A DNA stretch of 64,000 nt from Synaphobranchus kaupii. Taxonomy: Eukaryota > Chordata > Actinopteri > Anguilliformes > Synaphobranchidae. Each line of letters opens with the position of its first letter. Position 1 is the first letter of the stretch. The notes beneath the pieces are model-generated. The model ran no database searches and was not told the DNA's origin. It saw nothing but the letters and a program-made list of their open reading frames with translations. The position numbers were made by a program, and so were the translations under genes. The DNA lies in contig JAINUF010000034.1 in the NCBI GenBank assembly GCA_029718625.1, positions 186,001-250,000 on the forward strand, read 5' to 3'. Shown piece by piece: positions 1-33,739 of the stretch.

Positions 1-31
1 GTGCACTGTGACAAAGAAGCGGTTTCCATAC

Positions 32-19939
<19,908 letters not shown>

Positions 19940-21300
19940 TCCGTTAGAAACTAGGCTACCTGATGGTATGTCTGAAGGTAGCTACCTGTTTCAGTGCTAT
20001 GGCTTAATAACAGCTTTGGTCAGTTTTTACACTCGCGCACGATTATTATTATTAGCTATCTTTTTAATATTTTGGTCCTCAGTTCCCTACAGAATAATAA
20101 GAAATATTTCGCTGCAAGTTGAATACCTCACAGTGTCTGTACGGGAGGCAGTAAACAAGGTGTTTTAGTAGGCTATTTTTTTTAAATACTGTAGCCAACG
20201 TCTACCTCATGTACCAAACTGAAATGGATAAATACAATTTTATGAACTGTTTCTCTATAGGAGGGAGAAAAAACTCAGGGTGAAAAATACTATCTGCAAA
20301 AGGTAACTAAAACTACACTTATAATGTAAGTTTATTTCACTGATTAAAACACGTGAATACCTACACAATGAGAGGTAATGTTTACAAATGACCGTGTGTA
20401 TTTTTAACCACTACAAATAACGATAATGCTGCGATACTACGATATTTATAGACTCCCAGTAGCTCTTCATTGATTTACAGTTACTTATTGCGCTCACGTG
20501 AGACCTAAATGGATGGCCAGCAATATATTGCACTAAACTGACAGCATATATGCTTTTATCTGCACAAAAAATAAAAAACAATTATACATACACAAATATC
20601 TGTCCATGAATAAGAAATAGACTATTAAAAATAATATTAAATAAAAAATCTAAAACCAGAAAGTGACCAGCTTTCTGATTTGAGATAACCTAGTAATTTT
20701 AAGACGTAGCCTATATTTTTTCTGTGATAGTATAGCTACACTCTAAATTTGACTAGGCTACGTTACGTTCCAGACGAACCGGAATCGCCGGTATCGGATC
20801 CGACTGTAGCCTACGATATATTTACAACTTTAGATTTTAAAGTATCCAAGCCTATCCTATTTTTCTCTTGGTTGTTGTCCTTGTCAGTTAACCTGAATTA
20901 ATCCAACGCAACTAAACAAATGCATTATATGCCTGTTTCACTGTGATATTTCTGGCAATATGCTGGCTCACGTGAAAGTCACCGGGAATTACGGATCCAA
21001 TATTCCACTGATGATTGAGTTTGCTGCGTGCTTTTTTCTTTAAAAGTCTTCAGGTCTGAACACCTTTCGCGATTCCTTGATTCAGGTAGCCTAGCCTATG
21101 TAAAGAAGTGCAAAAGCATCACGTCGATATCACCCAGGACGGTGTAGAGCGATCCATTACTTAACCTATATCCGATGTGTTTATGGTGTGAACGAACGCA
21201 AAAAAAACTGTAATTAAATGTAGGCTATCCGTCCGATTTAGAGCCCGAGAATGAAGTATTTAACCTGACTATTACTTTCTCTCGTCTCATATTTGTACAT
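19940..21300. other. Region upstream of slc7a8, no gene seen
   Basis: AT-rich sequence directly 5' of the slc7a8 start codon on the minus strand. It must hold the 5' UTR and promoter, but I could not identify a TATA box, a CpG island or an upstream exon with confidence. Confidence 0.4.
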
Positions 21301-22439
21301 TGGCGCCTCCCCTTTCTGTCACGACCCCCTCCTGCCCTCTCAAAACAGCCTTGTTGTTTTTCGCACTCTTCCCACCCACCTCCACCCCTCCCCTCTCCCG
21401 CCCCTCTTCCCACTTTACAATGATCGTCCTTCTATCTAGTCACTCTCATCAATTTAATGTTTTCATCCTTATCCCCCATCCCATCTTCCCTCACTCTCTT
21501 TCTTTCTTTATCGCGTTTTTAGCCCCCTTCTCTTTCTTTGTCCTTTCCAGCTTTAAGATCCCCACATTGCAGGTGGATGTATTCAGGGAGGAGAGAGAGA
21601 GCCATGGTGTGGTGTGCCTGTTGTAACACAGTAAAGATCCAGTCAATAACACGGTGACCTTGTCACATCCACGCTGCATGGTGTGAATGCAGATTTGAGC
21701 CCATGCAATATGCTTGAGTTCCTAGCAATCTTGAGTTCCTAGCAATATGCTGTGCCATTTATTGCCCTGTTCGGGTGTTGGATTATAGGTCAGGCACTGT
21801 AGCAGGTGGTGTGACGCACTGCATTCTTGTTATATTGTTGATCTGTTTGTCTAAGCAGCACCCATATCAAGAGAAGTTTGCATGGCTCACGTTGTATTCC
21901 TTGATTTCAGCAGCATATTTTCCTGAAGGATAAACCATATTGCCGAAAGATACAGACAGCTGTGTACCACCTGGGATTTGAACCTTGTGATTGCGTCCTG
22001 ACCCCCCAGCTAGAATCTATGGAGATAAGGGAGCAATGTACTATCACAAGCCTGGAATATACTCAAGGAAGATGAAGCCATCCTTGCCACTGGCACTCTA
22101 TCCAATGTCCTGCGAGGTGCTGCCATCTGATTGGTGAAGAAACAGGTCATGTCAAGTTGTAAGAGCACAGCCAATAGGAAGTGCCACCTGCAATGCTACT
22201 TTGGGCTGTTTCCATGGTGGAAAACACAGGAAGGGCATATAACAGGACAATATCACAGGACATTGATTTCCTCATGGTGGCCAGGTTATTATTATTTTTT
22301 TTTAAATGGTGCATATATGGGTAAAATATTTTCCTTGTACTATTTATAGAACTGTGTATGGATCTGATTTATTGTTACTATTATTTACTAGGTATAGCTC
22401 CTACGTTATGAGAAAGTTGTGCTTTGTCGGATCTGCTTT

Positions 22440-22530
22440 GTAGTCGCTTCAATGACCTTCCGTGTGCACTTATTGCACGTCGCTTTGGATAAAAGCATCT
22501 GCCAAATGATTGTAATGTAATGTATTGTAC
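22440..22530 (+). repeat. SINE-type 3' tail
   Basis: CGTCGCTTTGGATAAAAGCA is followed by TCTGCCAAATGATTGTAATG, the shared tail of many tRNA-derived fish SINEs. No clear tRNA-like head is seen in front. Confidence 0.6.
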
Positions 22531-22983
22531 ATGAGTGTAAATAAAGTAATTACCTTTTCATAATATACACAGCAATTACAGCAATTACTTAACAGTTCAT
22601 AAATTACTTAAGAATTATTCATTATTCTCTGACCAAAGAGCCCTGAGCATGTCTACCATGGCCTGCTATTAAATAGCCCAGGCATAGAACCTTTTCAGTC
22701 AAACTGCCACTTCAAACAAGCAATACAATATGCCAGTATTATCTGGAATATTTGCAGGCAAAACTAGTTACATGTTTACTTGTAACAAGCATGCCCTCTC
22801 CAAACTAGGATAACTATAAGCAGATATGTTTGAATCTTTTAAAACAATATTTTCATATAACTAAAAAGATTTGAATGTCTTTAATAAAGGTGCTTGAATG
22901 CTGAGTGTGTCAACATGCTTGGTAAGTTGACATTTCAAAGCCTGCTGTTTTCAGCCCGACCATGTGGCATGAATTAACTCCTT

Positions 22984-23335
22984 CATCTTTTTAAGAAGGG
23001 TTTCTGAATTATCTACACCTTTTTCCTGTATCTGCGGAGTGATTCTTGTTTTTCTCATTTGTGTGAATGAATAGCCACAACAAATTACCCTACAACAGTG
23101 GAATTGTAAACTGCAGTGTTATCACATCAGAATTGATAGATTTACTGGTTGTCTGACATCATCTTTTTAAGAAGGGTTTCTGAATTATCTACACCTTTTT
23201 CCTGTATCTGCGGAGTGATTCTTGTTTTTCTAATTTGTGTGAATGAATAGCCACAACAAATTACCCTACAACAGTGCAATTGTAAACTGCAGTGTTATCA
23301 CATCAGAATTGATAGATTTACTGGTTGTCTGACAG
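22984..23335. repeat. 176-bp tandem duplication, two copies
   Basis: The segment starting CATCTTTTTAAGAAGGG at 22984 repeats at 23160, almost identical for its full 176 bp. It is non-coding intergenic sequence. Confidence 0.93.
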
Positions 23336-24416
23336 TACAAAAGGGGGATTCATATCTTTTCTCCTCTCCAGGGGAGATATGGTCAAGAAGCAAGCACTGA
23401 CATATGTTGTGGAACAATAAATAAATTATCCTGCTAAAAAAAAAACAGAACCATCTTGGGGGAAAAGACAACTCTTTGGTTGTCGACGTGGCCAAAAACA
23501 TTTGTGCTCTTCAATTACTGTGCTTTAGATACAAAGATAATCATTATAATGAAGGAATGAGAGACCATTCTTTTAGTGTGCGCTTAAAACTGTGCCAAGT
23601 GGACACTGAAAAGCATAAGAAACAAACAGACATTTTAAAAGGTGGACACATTTAGAGTGAAGTTACAGGGAGGAAACGGAATAAGGGCACATTCCCAGTA
23701 TAGCCTTGAAGATAAAAAATATACAATTGGCTGAATCTACACGTGTTTAGAAATGTCCAAGTCAGTGTGGTACAATGTACAGCAATGGGAGAAGGACTTT
23801 GCAATAAATTGTGATGCACTCTGGTTAACTCTGAGTCTAAACACTGTAAAATTGTATCTGTAGCAGACATGTGCAGTGCAGTAAGTAACTGTAATCAAAG
23901 AAAGGAATATGATTTTTTTTAAAAATGCATTTTATCCATGGCTTCAAAAAAATAATAAAAAAGAAAAGAAGAAACAGGATTTATTTATAAAACTAAGCTT
24001 GCAACTTTCTGGTATTTTAAAAGAGGTAGCCCCAGGTATCTTTAAAAGGAAACGTTATCAATGTACTTCCCTTCAAAGCTATTGAAGTGTAACTGCCTGA
24101 TAAGCTTTTTTTGTAATTAGCACGCATTTGGATGTGGATTAGGAGTGAAACGACAGCTCATGAGATTGTGCGGGCGGAGAAAGAGGCTGTTTGTGTAGCT
24201 TCTGTGTATTTGTGAGTGTGTGTTTGTGTTCTTTTATCTCCCTTGTGATGAATCCAGTGAGTGGTGGATGAGTGATTTCAGTCATTGATCACACAGCAGT
24301 AAACAGTCTAAAAAGCTCCTGCCCAGCATTGGTGTGCTGTGTCACGATCTTCACAAATTAGAGCTGGCCTGACAGAGGCTACTCATGGACCTGTTCCTGG
24401 GAATGGAATAGCTGGC

Positions 24417-24561
<145 letters not shown>

Positions 24562-25169
24562 TATGTCTGTTTGATCTTCCGACCTTCTATTTGAGAAAGG
24601 AGACAGACAAAGCCAATGTGTGCCGGAGCAGCTTTGGGCATCAGTGCAAAGACAAGGAGGGGATATAAAGACAGTGCTCTTTGTTTAACTCTTTATCTTT
24701 ATCTAAGAGCACCATCAGTGGTAGACGTTCTTTAGCTATAGGATGCCTTCTGTTTACTTTGAGTATTATTGTATGTTTACTTATATCATCAGCAAAGCTG
24801 TAATTGTCCTTCAAAAGTATCCCTTTTATGGCTCAGTCTGTTTGGGAAGCATGCAAATGTATGTTTACCCAGCCAATAAAGGCAACTGGATTGAACTGAG
24901 AGAAGGAGAGAGAAAGGGGGCATGGAAGGACAGAAATGAGAGGGGCTCATTGGGAAAGGGTGAAAAAAGAGAGTGAGAAGGGGAGATGAAGGGAGCAGGA
25001 GGTGAAGAAGGAGGGGGAGAGGTGAAGCGCCATGGGTCTGTCTCCGGTTTAAACTCCAGTCAGTTCCCCTGACTTTGCATTTCTCCTAGATTTATCACAG
25101 AGATAAAAGTCACTCACAGAGATATGAACTCATGTCCTTCTCTGTCGGCTCCTGTTACACACATTTGCA

Positions 25170-25171
<2 letters not shown>

Positions 25172-25211
<40 letters not shown>
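25172..25211. repeat. (CA)n microsatellite
   Basis: Perfect CA run of about 40 bp, upstream of the longer CA tract. Confidence 0.95.
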
Positions 25212-25213
<2 letters not shown>

Positions 25214-25351
25214 AAAAACACCCCCTATCCTCCTGCACACATACCTGCTCAATGCTCACATGTATGAGCACACAGACATTTATATGTATGATCCCCACCT
25301 CTCCCCACTAATGCTACTCACACATTCACACATGAATGAAAACGCATAAAG

Positions 25352-25743
<392 letters not shown>

Positions 25744-26000
25744 GTTTGTTTCATTGTGGTAGACAAGCCTCTACAGACACAGTGATTCTGGAGATATGGA
25801 GTTAATCAGTAACTGAGGCTTTTCAGGCTGTTAGCTGCTTGGTGGCCGGAAAAACAGCCCGATAACACATAAACAGGGCTGTAATGGAACAGGCCTTCAC
25901 GCAGGTGGTCAGGTAAGATTGACAATCCCGTCAGATCGGTTCAGCCACCCGCCCACTCATTGACGTTAAAGAGGTATTGACTGGAATGAAAAGCTGTCAG

Positions 26001-26002
<2 letters not shown>

Positions 26003-26057
<55 letters not shown>
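26003..26057. repeat. (GT)n microsatellite
   Basis: Perfect GT run of 55 bp, about 90 bp left of a DDE transposon. Confidence 0.95.
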
Positions 26058-26058
<1 letters not shown>

Positions 26059-26144
26059 ACAGAGATGACCTCCTGAGACTTTTGTCACTGTGAAGAGGCT
26101 ACAAACACATGATGCACTGATGCCCAAGTGTCACAGTTCTGTTA

Positions 26145-27996
26145 CAGTTTTTTACGATTGCTTTGACTCATTTTGCACAGCAGAATTTCAATGTACAAAA
26201 CTCAAAATGCAAAGTGCCAAACTGACTTTCAAAATTCATACTCTAAGACACTACATCATATGCTGACATACAAAGTGCAAAACTGTTAATACAAAGTGCC
26301 AAACTCTAAATCATATGCTCCATTCTCAGAATACAGCCACCTAATATTACAACAATGTTCAAATGCTTATTATTACAAATGCAGATCACTAAATCAATTC
26401 AACAGGTCTTTGTAGTCATGTCTCAGTACTTCCAACAACCTTGCCCAGGTGAGTAGCATTGCAACACAATTGATAATCTCTTCACCACTACATAAAAGGC
26501 TGCTTAGAAACCTGAATGGCAGTTTCTGACAACATGGAGCAGGTCAGTGAGGTTGAGGTTGGTAACGAAGGACAGGATCATGGACAGGGTCGTGGTCGTG
26601 GTCGTGGTCATGATCGTGGTCATGGTCGTAGACCATGTACACTAAATATACAGTATATAGGTAATAGGTACTGTACATGCCTAGTTTGCCTAGACCCGGC
26701 CCTGAGACCATTGAGCAGGCCCACACACATCCATCCCTGATTGGTCAGCCTGACCCTCTGCTGGGGGCATACAACTCCATGCGCCTCATACATTTTCTGG
26801 ATGGGCTGTACAACCGTCTCGTACAGCCAAATGCTCAGATGGTGTTCATCATTGTCTGGGACAATGTAAACTTCCATTGTGCGTTGGCTGTGCAAGACTG
26901 GTTTACAGCCCATCCAGAGTTCCGATTCCAATTCCTTCCACCTTACTCCCCCTTTCTGAACCCCATCGAGGAGTTTGGAGGTGGAAGGTATACAATAGGT
27001 GTCCATATGAGCAGGAAACGCTCCTTCAGGCCATGGATAAGGCATGCGATAACATTACAGCCCAGCAGTGTCAGGGGTGGATAAGGCACTCTAAAATATT
27101 TTACCAGCGCTGTCTTGCCAACGAAGACATCAGATGCGACGTCGACAAAATTCTGTGGCCAAATGCAGCGGAGAGGCAAAATGCTGCTTAAGCACTGAGA
27201 AGCAGTTTTTTTTTACTTTACAGTAAAGTTTGTTGTTACTGTAACTGTTTTTGCTTTTACTGTTGTTTTTGTTTTTACTATACAATACAGTTGAGTTTAC
27301 AGTACTGCATTACTGTATGATTTTTCTTTAATGATTAAACTTCATATAATCTAATCTAATATTTTGTTTGTCATTCATAAAAACACAAGCGCAAAACTGC
27401 AGTCTATCACAGGGGATGAATGCTGTACATAATTTCAAGTATTTATGAGGAAATGACCGTTGCATATTCTTTTTTGGAAACAAGTATTTTGTCTTTGACC
27501 GCTTTATTTGATAATGGCCATTGTATTTGAAAATGCACCAATAATTAAACTTCAACGATGAACATATCCACTGTTCTGACGCTATGATAAACTTTAGCAT
27601 GAAATACAATCAAATTTGGTTCAGTTGTTTCTATTGTGCATGCTATATATGATTTTGAGCCCAAGATTAGGAGTATAGCATTTTGTGTTATGACCAAAAA
27701 ACACTTTCAAACTCTTTTTTTATCAGAAGGATTTTGTGTTTGGCAGCATTATTTCATGATGACTGTTGTATATTGAAAATGCAGCAATGATTTAACTTCA
27801 GTGTTTGAAATATCTAATGTTCTGGTGCTGTGATAAACTTTTGCATATAATATTCTCTGATTTGACACTGGTATTTTTATTTTGCATGCTATATTACATT
27901 TTGAACCCAAAATGAGCAGTGTAGCATTCTGTGTTAAAAGTTTTGCACATTGAAACTCTGTTGTGCAAAATGAGTCAAAGCAATCGTAAAAAACTG
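26145..27996 (+). mobile_element. IS630/Tc1-mariner-like transposon, internally deleted, copy A
   Basis: Bounded by inverted ends CAGTTTTTTACGATTGCTTT (continuing GACTCATTTTGC) and the matching complement ending ACTG, with TA on both sides (26143-26144 and 27997-27998). It is 1.85 kb. The ends also contain many diverged subterminal repeats of the AAAACTCAAAATGC type. It carries the remains of a DDE_3-type transposase. The same family occurs at 38467-42344 and 38959-40929. Confidence 0.88.
26516..27190 (+). pseudogene. Transposase remnant, copy A (second and third catalytic motifs only)
   Basis: Begins [20 protein letters not shown] and runs through a Gly-Arg-rich stretch. It then jumps without an HTH or the first catalytic Asp block to GPETIEQAH... 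and the catalytic half: [11 protein letters not shown] and [14 protein letters not shown] deletion of about 10 bp just after NPIEEF (about 26975) shifts the frame. The family normally has an HTH and a first Asp region between the two parts, so this is an internally deleted, non-autonomous copy. Confidence 0.8.
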
Positions 27997-28096
27997 TAAT
28001 GGGCCCAGGGCCCCCAAAGCTAGGCCGATGATAACACAGGGTTTCAGGTTTTTTTCGGGTGTTAAAGGTTAGGATACACACGGGACTTCAATTCAA

Positions 28097-28395
28097 TTTT
28101 CAATTCAACTTATTTCATATTGAGCATTTCACAGAGAAATGTTACAAAGAGGCTGTACAGAAAAACAGAAGGAGAATTGGGCAAAAACTAGGCCTGAACC
28201 CCCAAACAGCAAAAGAGTTTAAAAACTCCCCAGTGGGAAGAAAAACACTCGAACGGTGGCGAGAAAAAACTCCCCGATGGGAGGAAATCTCGGAAGGAAC
28301 CTTCACTGGCCGGCCCCGGTTTAAACTAAGCATGGAATGGATGGTAACAGAATGTAATGAGCCATCTAGCACAGCAAATAATCAAGTGGGTTGAA
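28097..28395. repeat. Dispersed repeat (fish LINE/SINE-type 3' region)
   Basis: CAATTCAACTTATTTCATATTG is followed by blocks such as AAAACTCCCCAGTGGGAAG, GAAAAAACTCCCCGATGGGA and GGAACCTTCACTGGCC. I recognise these as common dispersed repeat sequence in fish genomes; the exact family is uncertain. Confidence 0.5.
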
Positions 28396-29354
28396 CATTT
28401 TACAGTCTGAGATCGCAAATTAGCTGATAGTAGAAAGTCCAATCAAGAGATGTATAATATACAATTCAAAGGGGTGGGGTGGTGCATCTGGGACTCTGGT
28501 TGCGTCAAGGCGTGGGCATAAACCAGAGGAGGGACAGGACTGGAGCAGTCCGCAGACTCAGGGCGAAGGGGACTTGAGGGTAGCTGTCTCAGAACCTTGG
28601 TACTAGACTTGACCCATCAGTGTAGGGATCTGAACACATTTAGCGCTGGTATGTTCATTAAGTATGATCTTCATAAACAACGAAATCTGCTGTTCTGTCA
28701 AATATTCTCAGTCACTTCCCTCTCTTTCTTTCTCTATCTCAAATTCTGCTCTGTTCATCTCCCTTCCTGTATTGATCTCCCTATCTCTTCTGTTATCACT
28801 TACCACATTAAAACAAAAAAAATTACCCTAACGTAAAATGTCAAGAAAAACAATTCAGAAAGATTTACTAGAATCATTACTCACTTCAAATATTGTTTGG
28901 ACGTGATATTTTAGCATATCCCACTTTACCCTTAAATTGTCATTCCAACAATTCATTAGAATAGTAATGAATGTAATTCGTTTTAGTAATGTAATGATGT
29001 GGTGCATTTCTCTGTCTGGTACAGACTGATACATGTTGTTGACATGCATTCCATGCTGGACATTTTGCAACTTGAGAGGATTTATTACTGTTGTTGATAT
29101 TTACTCAACACTACGTAAGACGAGACGGGAATGCGGGCAGGGCAACGTTAGGAAAGGGGGCTATGAAGGGACAGGGAGAGGGAAAGAGGGATGCGGGGGT
29201 CGTTGAGAAAAAACGGCGAGAAAGCGAAGCAGTCCCCGAGGGGAAGACGGGATGATTGGGAGGAGAATTACAGGAAGTTGGAGGGGAAGGATGGTCGTGT
29301 ATAATAACAATACTATTGGAAGGTCAGGGAGACAGAGGAGTGAGGGAGAGAGAG

Positions 29355-29356
<2 letters not shown>

Positions 29357-29391
<35 letters not shown>
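29357..29391. repeat. (GA)n microsatellite
   Basis: Perfect GA run within a purine-rich stretch (about 29120-29410). Confidence 0.9.
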
Positions 29392-29395
<4 letters not shown>

Positions 29396-30442
29396 GGTGG
29401 GTTGAGAGGAGGTGTGTAGTACGTACAGTTCTGTGTGTAATTTGAGACACGTGTTTACTGTGCACAGCTAGACACGCTCGGCCCCAAAGCAGAACAATAT
29501 GTCCAGGCGCGCAGCAGTACTCTGAGTGAGTGACTGCCTTAACCTGCCGTTTGTTTACCAGTCCTGTTTACCATCCTCTCTTCATGTCCGTCCGTCCATC
29601 TGTCTGTCTGTCTGACAATCTGTTTATTGACCTGTATTAGGATTTATATGTTCCCTTGCGCTTTCATTCTGCCAGTCTCATTCTTCCCTACTGTCTTTGC
29701 GGGACATGGCTGGGTTTGTTTTTCTCACACACTTTATCATTCACGATCGTCACTTGGGCTCCCTCATCCCCCTGAATACAAACACTCTCATACTGAACCG
29801 TGGAAGGTGCTGTCTGTGCTCTCTATTTCAGGATAAATCCATCATCTGAACTGGAGTGCTGTGTCATTGTGCTTTACTCAAACAACCTGTTTTCTGCTGT
29901 TGTCCCTGGTTGCGCACTCTTTTCTCAAACGTGTTTCGGCTTTACACACCCCGTTCGTTCCAGCGTGCATCAGTGTTGCACACTTATTGCTTCAGCATGT
30001 TTCTCTCCTGAGCCTCTTTCTTCATCTCGGCCTCCTCCCCTTGACACAGGCCCCTCCCGGGACAGAATTTTTTTAGGTGCCTGTTTTCATGGAAGTCCGG
30101 TTGAATCCAGTTCCTACTGCTTCTGCTTTTACTCTCCAGCAACCCCCCCCCCCCTCCGCCACCCCCTCCCCTCCCCGCCCCCCACCCAAGCCCCCCCGAT
30201 CCAGTTACATTTACATGTGCTTTCGAATCATCTCTATCCTTTAAACAACTGAGAGATGAAATCGCAAAATATATTGCAAAAGGACAAAATGAAGGACATA
30301 ATATATGCTTAAAAATAATTGAGATGTTACTGCAATAGTGATTGCTGCCATTATATGCACATGGTGGTGTCTCAACAGTCGGCAACAATCAAATTAGGGT
30401 GTGATTTGTAGATCCATTTCCATCTTGCTCTCTTGCCTTCTC

Positions 30443-30463
30443 CCTCTCTCTCTCTCTCTCTTG

Positions 30464-30502
<39 letters not shown>

Positions 30503-30507
30503 TCTCC

Positions 30508-30556
<49 letters not shown>

Positions 30557-30612
30557 CTCTCCCTCTCTCTCTCACCCTCTCCCTCTCTGTCTCTCTCTCT
30601 CTCGTCCTCTCA
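30443..30612. repeat. (CT)n compound microsatellite
   Basis: CT runs broken by CCCTCTCCCT units, about 170 bp. Confidence 0.95.
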
Positions 30613-30780
30613 TTCTCTCTCAGCATGTGACTTTTGCACCTTTGTGAGAATGTCTTTAGTCAGCAAACTGTAAAATTGCTCCACCTGAGGCAAAGCGAGG
30701 GAGAGAGGGAAGGAGAGGTAGAGAAAAGGGTGACTCAGAGTGTATGTTTTACTGTCATATGAGTAGGGCAGTGTCAGTAT

Positions 30781-30783
<3 letters not shown>

Positions 30784-30855
<72 letters not shown>
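30784..30855. repeat. (GT)n microsatellite
   Basis: Perfect GT run of about 72 bp. Confidence 0.96.
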
Positions 30856-30858
<3 letters not shown>

Positions 30859-31600
30859 ACGTGTGAGCACATGCGAGTGCGAATGGCAATATTTGAACGT
30901 GCATATGTGTATTAAATGCAGTTTGCATCTCTGAGGTTTCCTTGGGTCAATATGGTTTCACTTCCCCAGAAATCTTCTGTCTCTGTCTGCACATATAACT
31001 TGCAGACGGTTTGCGGAAAGGAGGCTGCATCTGCGTACTTGTTTGTGGCTTGTGTCATAACCTGCAAAATGAGCAATTTGGTCCTGTCTTCATCACACTG
31101 ACATTACACGATTTACTGCTCTGTGTGTATAATACAACTGTCACAACCATTAGTTAGGAGCAGCCAGAGGTTTGTGTGTGTGTGTTGATTTGTATATATG
31201 TGTTTGTTTGAGTTTCCATGTATGCATCCTTGCATATTTGTGTGTTTAGAGCTTTTATGTTTGCTTTCTGTGTCAGTTATGAACTTGGCATTTAAAATAT
31301 CTTTCTGGACACAAATATAAGATACAGCTAAGATAAAACACAAACACACCAGTGCTGAATGTGGTGTGGTCATACATACACTGTAGACACACAATAAAAT
31401 CATATCTCTCTATTTCCTGGCTCGTGAAGTTCTAGCAAGGATTCACATACCTGAGTTGAGCGTTTACCTTGTGTTGAACCTCAAAATAAGTGTTTGTTTA
31501 CACCCAGTGTTATTCCTTCAATCTCCCCCTTTTCACTTCTTTCCTTTCTTTAGTCAATGGGCATCTCTTCACAATGCACTTCAGGGAGTTGTTCAACATA

Positions 31601-31928
31601 CAGTCAGGTCCATAGGTATTTGTTGTTGGGTCACAGACATCAGGAAGTCATGACATGCAAAGCATATGCAACCAACTATGAAATATGATACCTTTATTAA
31701 AGTTTATGTTAATTTGTCCAAATACTTTTGGTCCCCTAAAATGGGGGGGGCATGTATAAAAATGGCGACAAGTGCTACACAGTTCACCCGATATGGACGT
31801 AAAAACCCTCAAATTAAAGCTGAAAGTCTTCACTTTAACCTCGTAGTCACTGTTCCATTTAAAATCCAATGTGCTGGAGTACAGAGCCAAAACAACAAAA
31901 ATTTTGTCACTGTCCAAATACTTGACTG
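31601..31928. mobile_element. Tc1/mariner-type MITE
   Basis: Left end CAGTCAGGTCCATAGGTATT and right end GTCCAAATACTTGACTG are imperfect inverted repeats, flanked by TA (31599-31600 and 31929-31930). It is 328 bp with no transposase. The internal motif GTCCAAATACTTTTGG recurs near 31716, a known habit of Tc1-like non-autonomous elements. Confidence 0.82.
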
Positions 31929-31929
31929 T

Positions 31930-33735
31930 ATATATTTTTTACTCCTTGGAAAACTCATTTTAGAATAGCAAACATTTTTGAAGCGACGTTTGAAGCTGCT
32001 GAATCATTTCCTGTTCTTCCACGCTTTTTGTGAGTTATGTGTGGAACTAGAAAACTCAGCAATAAAATGAGATTTACAGTTCTTTTGCATCTCCTTCTCC
32101 AGCATTTTATCCATGCTGACATCTAGTGGTCAGAGCCTATCATTGCATTCAGCACAGGTGGAGATGAGCACGTGCTCCCAAAGTGTCAAAAGACATAGAT
32201 CCCAAAGTAGAGACATAGATATCGGGTCAAAAATGGTAACATTAGCATAGCTAGGTTTTGTCAATTACAGTAGAGAACAACTAAACAGAGACACTGTGTA
32301 ATAGATGTTCCTTATTTGGCTAATTATTTAAGGGTGATGTTAATCTTTGCCATTGACCAGAGGTATAGGCCACAGTGCAGTGTAGGGAAAAATACATTTC
32401 CTGCTTCAATGTTCTTGGATGGTCACCTAACACAATCAGCCTTACTCAATGATCAAGGGGGGTTAGAAACAAAGCCTGGTGACGACGGCACCGCTAAGGT
32501 GTGAGACGGGAGTTAGCCAGCTTACCTAGGTGACAATAACCATTTGGTTCCCTCCCACACCACATACAATGTCCATTTGTTTGCCTGTCACCCGATCAGG
32601 GACAGGAACCTGCATTCTATGTCAGCATTTTATTTCAGGTTTGGGGTATAAAGCTTGTACCCCACACAACACTATTTTGTGATTGAACTGCCTTACGATT
32701 ACCCGGTATCTTGTATACTGTAATGAAGACTATTTTGCATTATAATTAAATTGCTATTGACCTAAACTTTGGAACTCCGAGTTTTACTTTACAAAGGACA
32801 GAATTCCTACAGCAGGAACCACCAGACCACATTCACCATGGAAATGCAGGAGTTATGCATGCAACGGCATAACGAAGGAGGCCGCTCACTCACAAACTAC
32901 TGCGGAAAATGCACCATGCGCTTTCTGTACAGCGGTACATTTCATAAAAATGTAGAGGGAGAAAAAACAGTCAAGACTGTGTGTCAAACGGTGGGGAATA
33001 AGGAATACAGCTCAATTTTATTCACCTTACTAGGCAGACATGCAACGAACCTATCGAGGAAGTACAGACACAGGCCCTGCCCTGCAAATACACTGATTGG
33101 TTACATTTCATGGAGGCGAGGGCATGGACTTTAATATCTGTGCAAGTACAGAAATATTAAATGATATTCCAGTGATATGAAGTAGGCTACGGTAAGAGCT
33201 GAAGGGTTTCTGTGGTGAATTCAAACGTGTCATAACACCCCCCTCTTGACATGCACGGCCTTTAGGGACCTGGCACAAATGCACACAGCTTTTTATAGAA
33301 CGGGACGACATGCAGGCAGACAAATATTGCTGGGTCTTTCCAAACATGAGAATGCTTGCCTGGCTCTTTGATACAACTTACCTTGCACTGCCTGAACTCA
33401 CCACAAGAGGAGGCCATTGCTCATTTCATAGCAACTGTGTATTTCAGGATTTACCCACAGGTGCCTGGAAAGGTGCTTTTCATATTTTGGTTCTGTTTTA
33501 ATGGGAATCACGGTGTCCTTTAAGATGGCTGCTCACACCCCTGACAGATACAAAATCGGGATCTTGCGCCTTATTTCAAGCGCATGGCTGTTTACAGCTT
33601 TTATTCACCATTTTATTTTCGTGTGACGCAAACAGTTGGTTTGTGGTGATTTCTGGTTTCGTCTGGTTTTGTGACATACCACAACATAACAGAAAGAGCT
33701 TCCTTTCTCTGTGAGACAACTGAGGATCAATCGGT
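31930..33735. other. Intergenic stretch upstream of the GIMAP-like gene
   Basis: No exon recognised. 32540-32810 looks vaguely like a solo LTR (a TATAAA at 32649 and a polypurine-like end), but no second LTR or target-site duplication was found. The promoter of the GIMAP-like gene should lie in the right part. Confidence 0.35.
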
Positions 33736-33739
33736 AGCG

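Noticed and set aside
32520..32815. Possible solo LTR (TATAAA and AT-rich end)
   Set aside because: No second LTR, target-site duplication or internal retroviral sequence was found. Left as a low-confidence remark.
32769..33134. 121-codon plus-strand frame just before the GIMAP-like gene
   Set aside because: No G-domain or other motif, no fitting donor into the exon at 33740, and low-complexity context.
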